Below are positions 59,815 through 64,000 of a stretch of 64,000 nt of DNA, one piece after another (within the stretch, counting starts at the first letter, position 1; each line of letters opens with the position of its first letter). Below the pieces are notes generated by a model that was given only the letters and a program-made list of their open reading frames with translations, did not search any database and was not told the origin of the DNA. A program made the translations under genes and the position numbers. This DNA comes from Phyto melanocephala (Eukaryota > Arthropoda > Insecta > Diptera > Rhinophoridae): positions 79,920,713-79,984,712 of the forward strand of contig OW799236.1 in NCBI GenBank assembly GCA_941918925.1. Reading direction: 5' to 3'.

Positions 59815-60291
59815 CTATTTTCACACACATGCGCCTTAATTGTCAATTTATAATATTCTTGCAATTATACCCCTTTATTGAGCTCAATTTACCATACTAA
59901 AAATTATATTTAAATTGAGCAATATATACTTAATTGTTTTACTTATTGTCCAAAACTCTAAATACAACTCTTGAGAAGTATGTTCATTGAGTAGAAAATT
60001 CTATAGGTGGCATTTCTAATGTCAAACAAATAAATATACAAAAAATAAAAAGTAAGAAAATGGAAAATGGTTGATGGAAAATTTAATAAAATGTTTGAAT
60101 AAAGTCAAAGACATATTTATATATATAAATATAATTGTAAATAGGCATAATTTGATTTGGTATCAATACATCGTATTTTTACAGCTATAAAATGCTAATT
60201 GAGTAAGATAAATTGAAAATGTGTAAACACTTATTTTAATTGCTCAATTAACACTAAATTGAAACAATTAAAACTATCTGTCTGAACAGGG
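59815..60291 (-). mobile_element. TA-flanked MITE, copy 2 (477 bp, inverted)
   Basis: The reverse complement of copy 1 with small indels: ends CTATTTTCACACACATGCGC and ATCTGTCTGAACAGGG|TA. Shared inner blocks include TTGGTATCAATACATCGTAT and TTGAGCTCAATTTACCATAC (opposite sense to copy 1). Confidence 0.82.
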
Positions 60292-61410
60292 TATTGCACG
60301 CTTTAATTTATTAAATTTTTTGTTTCTTCTTAAATCATTTGTGACCGCAAGTTTGAAAGCTTAACAAATTGACATCACTGGATTATATCAAGCATGTACT
60401 CTACAACATTTGTAGACGGTAAAGTAGGATTCATGCATGAATTAGTTTTTAGTCTTGAATATTAAAAAGCAAAAAGAAAAACAAATAGCGACTAAAGAAA
60501 GGATTGTTAATATTGTTATTCTTTTGTTAACTAAAAAGTAAAAGTTACCCCGGAACAAATAGTCTTTTTAGATAAAATAAAAAAAAATTCTTTTTATGGA
60601 AAATTTAATAGCTTTTTCTATATAAAATTTTCTGTAGCATCTTTTTACATACATAGATAATTACAGATAGAAGTTTTTATACAGAAAATTTTAGTTTTTT
60701 TTAATAAACAATTTTCGATATTTTTTAATAAAATGAAAACATATTTCTAATATTTAATGATTTGTCTTTGTAACTTTTGTTTTTTCACGTTTGTCATGAA
60801 ATTTCCTTTTATTAAATAAATATGTCCTAAAAGTATCCATTTAATTAAATCTTTCTTTTTATATAAATTATGTTTTAAGATATAAGCGCAACGTATTTCA
60901 TCAGTCACCAGTGCCAAAATATAAACTTGAAATAAAACGCACAACTTAAATAATTTAATACAATCTTCTTCAGCTTCCTAAAAACGTTTATAAATATTTT
61001 ATAGCTCAACTAACACACACATCAAAAACAAATTTTATTAAAAAAGAGCGTAAACAACAACAACTAAAGTACTAATGATCGCTTTATTATTTGTTGTTTA
61101 TCCACTACAAACTTGTTCTACCGGTATTTATACGTCATATTGGTTGTCGCTAATTGTATTCAAAAGATACAAATTTATTGCAATGCGTTTTTGTAAGAAC
61201 ATAATTAATTAACGTGTGGCAACTAGGGATGGGTAAATTAAAAAAACTATCGATAATCGATATTTGTAAATGTTTCGAAACGGTATAAGTAGATACCAAT
61301 ACTTTATGACAAGCATGTTTATTCATATGTTATCCATAAAACCGTTAAAATAAAATAAGTTTGAAAAAGTACTATTCGTTATTACCTTCAAACAGTAAAA
61401 ACTATAATCT

Positions 61411-62795
61411 TCACCTGTTGTAGCAAGGGTGTATATAGGATTTTTAATCCGTTTGTAATTTTTGCAATATTCATTTACGACCCCAAAAGCCAAATATTTT
61501 TTGAAAGTGAAGTCGATTAAAGTAATGCTCGCCTGTCTGTCTGTCTGTTGGTTAAAATAAACTTTAAGAAGCCCCCACATATTACAGAGACTTGTATGTA
61601 TTATCAATATTTGGTATTATCAGGTTTGAATCGCTGTTTTAAACGTACATAATCGCCCAATCAATTCCCATATTTTTATAATAAAATCAACCCTTTGCAG
61701 TCCTTGAACGATTCTTAATACATTTCTCACTAGTTTTAAATGTGATATGCCTCTAGAGCTATTTGCAATAATGACAAATAAGTCATTGATTGCTAGAGTT
61801 AAAATATTTTTTTTTTTATATAATAACTATCGAGCTTCTAATATAGTTTTAAATACGATAGTGATACAAAATTACAAGCTCTAGTGTGCAAAATTATTCA
61901 AGAGAAAAAAAACTAAAAAATCGTTTATAAACTAACTGAGATATAAGCACCAAAATACAAATGCTTCGGGATTTTTTTTCTGTAATTTACAAACAAAAAT
62001 TGATTGGGATTATATGACCTCTACAAATCACTCCATCATATATCGCAGTTTTTTTTGCGTCTTGCCATGTAAAAATTCACTGTCCCAGTTCTTGGAATAT
62101 CATGAGTCTTCATATATTCTCTGACTAAATGCAGCTTTTTGGCCTTAAGAACTTCACTCTAGTGTCACAGAGAAATTTTATACTCTCAAGTTTCTTTCCA
62201 AACGTACTAGCGGATCTTGGTCTGTTGTCGTCGATAACAAAACATGAACTATGAATGGGCAAAGGGCTTGTTAAACGTCGTCGTGAATCATGTCAAAATA
62301 TGATTGAGTAAAATTGTAGTATTTGATTTTGCACTATTTTTTTATATTTTTTGTTGTTTAAGTTGAGATATGATGGCTAAATACTAGAAGAGGGTACTTC
62401 AGGTCAATAACTATTGAAGAAAAAAAGTCTACTTGAGGCAAAACCAAATCATATCATACCTTAAGATGCGACTATAAATATCGAAGATTTTACGAAAAAT
62501 TTTAAAAGGCAATTTCTATGTTCGCCAAAAAATTATCGAAATACATTCTTGCAAAAGTTTAGTGATTTTTCGCGAGCTTTTATTTTCTGATATTACGGTG
62601 GTACAAACGCGACCCCTACATTCGGCAAAAAAAGTATATATATTTTTCGAAACTGCCTGGCAACAACATTTAATAGTTTTATTTTATAGTATACGGCCAA
62701 CCTTTTCTGTGGTACCTGTAAAGCCATACGGTCTCATATACATGATGGTGAAGGGTATTTCCAGATTCGGCATGGCCGAATATAGCGTCTTACTT
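61411..62795 (-). mobile_element. Mini-me/DINE-like repeat, family P copy 4 (old)
   Basis: The left end shows AAGGGTGTATATAGG, TTTACGACCCCAAAAGC, GAAGTCGATTAAAG and a CTGTCTGTCTGTCTGT tract; the right end shows GGTGAAGGGTATTTCCAGAT then TCGGCATGGCCGAATATAGC and TCTTACTTG. The interior has diverged beyond easy alignment and lacks an obvious tRNA-like module. Confidence 0.6.
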
Positions 62796-63211
62796 GTATT
62801 AATATTGTTTTGGTTATTTAGGAATAGAGATAAAGTTCAGGCCTTGGTGCTTGCGCCTTTTCATTACAAGAATAATTAATTTGATTACCACACTAAATTG
62901 CAAATTAACGAACTCTCAAAGTTTTCTTGTATCTGATCGTTTTTTGCTTAAGAATCCGATGGTCACTACGTTGCTGTTTCCTCTATATATCATTGCTGAT
63001 TTTGTCTATTGCATGTAACATAGCAGTTCGTAAAGTTATTTAAGTTCCTTTGAAATGGGCATTATTGTTTTAATGGATAAAAAAAATTTTCTTTGATATA
63101 TTCTGGCAAACATTACCAACTTACAGAGTGAACAATTCTTCTAAGAAACAATTTCCTTTGGCATCTTTTAAAGTCACTTAAAATATTCAGCTGATATCTT
63201 GTGGATATTTT

Positions 63212-64000
63212 TATACCCGCCACCAAAAAAATGGTGGGGGTATATTCATTTTGTCATTCCGTTTGTAACACATCGAAATATCCATTTTAGACCCCATAAA
63301 GTATATATATTCTGAATCAGGGTTTGATTTGATGACGATCTAGCTATGTCCGTCCGTCTGTCCGTCTGTTGAAAGCACGATGGAGGTCGCACCGAAAAAG
63401 CTAGGGGGCTCAAATTTTGCCAGAATCTTTCTCATGGACAAGGTTTGTTTGGTATTGGCTAAATCGGGATATTAGGAGGAGAGCTATAGCTCGTAATGCA
63501 AGAGTAGTTCGAAAAAACTGTGTCCTTCGAACATCGAATAAAATGCAATTGTGTCCAAACGCATTAACGTTCAGTCATGAAACTTCGAACATATATTTCT
63601 CTAGTCAAAACAATATTTCTCTATCAAAATTGCTTACATTTATGCATTAGGAAAGGAGTTATAAAGAAAAATGTACGAAAATCTACACCGCGCAGTGTAT
63701 TTTTCAGTATATTTTAAATTTAAAACCTAATACAACGGACAAAATTAGATGCACGATTCTGAAATTTTGCACACTTTGCTTTTTGGTGAAAGGGTTTGCT
63801 GTTACGGAAAATAAATGTGCCACGCCCACTTTTACGCCTACCTCCTATAGAACGTTTTAACTAAAATTTATATAATTTCTCTATTAATAAAGATTTTGAA
63901 ATAATAAAGGACTATATTCAAATATCTACGTTGTACTCATTAGCAAAAACAACTTTGACATGCCTACTAGAACGCCCACTTTTCACGTCATCTACCGTTA
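63212..64000 (+). mobile_element. Composite mini-me/DINE-like repeat R3 (runs off the window)
   Basis: TATACCCGCCACCAAAAAAA, ATATATATTCTGAATCAGGG, GACGATCTAGCTATGTCC and the GTCC/GTCT tract (63348-63370) match the left 500 bp of R2 almost exactly, followed by the CCACGCCCACTTTTACGCC blocks seen in R1. The right end is outside the window. Confidence 0.78.

Noticed and set aside
57726..60291. A single 2.6-kb element with 0.5-kb inverted arms
   Set aside because: Each arm has its own inverted ends and its own TA flanks, so two separate insertions fit better.

Overview
The window is eukaryotic, AT-rich, gene-poor and crowded with transposable elements. The short introns, the lipase and C-type lectin families, the DD41D mariners, and the repeats that pair a (TA)n tract with a (GTCY)n tract (similar to the Drosophila mini-me/DINE-1 repeats) point to a higher dipteran fly, probably a calyptrate such as a blowfly or house-fly relative. 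The species is an inference.

Two host genes can be supported. The first is a complete secreted lipase of the pancreatic-lipase/PLA1 family on the + strand, with three exons (34839-34890, 34970-35348, 39101-39824). It has a TATA box upstream and a polyadenylation signal downstream. Its second intron is 3.75 kb and has been filled by a Helitron, a mariner nested inside that Helitron, and a mini-me-like repeat. The second is a C-type lectin on the - strand, of which the last two exons are clear (51683-51572, 51491-51274); its 5' exons are unresolved. Two further small coding-looking segments (14477-14204, - strand; 58919-59098, + strand) have no recognised family.

The rest is mostly mobile DNA. 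1.2-6.3 kb: a mini-me-like repeat, two mariners, a LINE scrap and a hairpin. 9.7-20.1 kb: a mariner, then two copies of a composite repeat (R1, R2). Both carry the same old mariner remnant, but only R2 carries a later nested repeat. 21-33.9 kb: a hairpin, mariner remnants, a hAT remnant, and an RTE-like LINE split by a 1-kb inverted-repeat element. 36-44.9 kb: Helitrons, a Harbinger transposase remnant, and an internally deleted Helitron that still encodes the end of its helicase. 45.7-48.6 kb: a 5'-truncated LINE with a small 3-bp-TSD MITE in its endonuclease region. 49.9-56 kb: hairpins, a diverged tandem duplication and more Helitrons. 57.6-60.3 kb: two inverted copies of a TA-flanked MITE around hAT-like sequence. 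61.4-64 kb: more mini-me-like repeats.

I did not find a convincing new multi-gene system. The most notable items are the nested insertions with readable target-site duplications, the Helitron family whose likely autonomous source is visible, the inverted tRNA-like module inside one repeat copy, and the lipase with a long acidic N-terminal region and a minimal lid loop.
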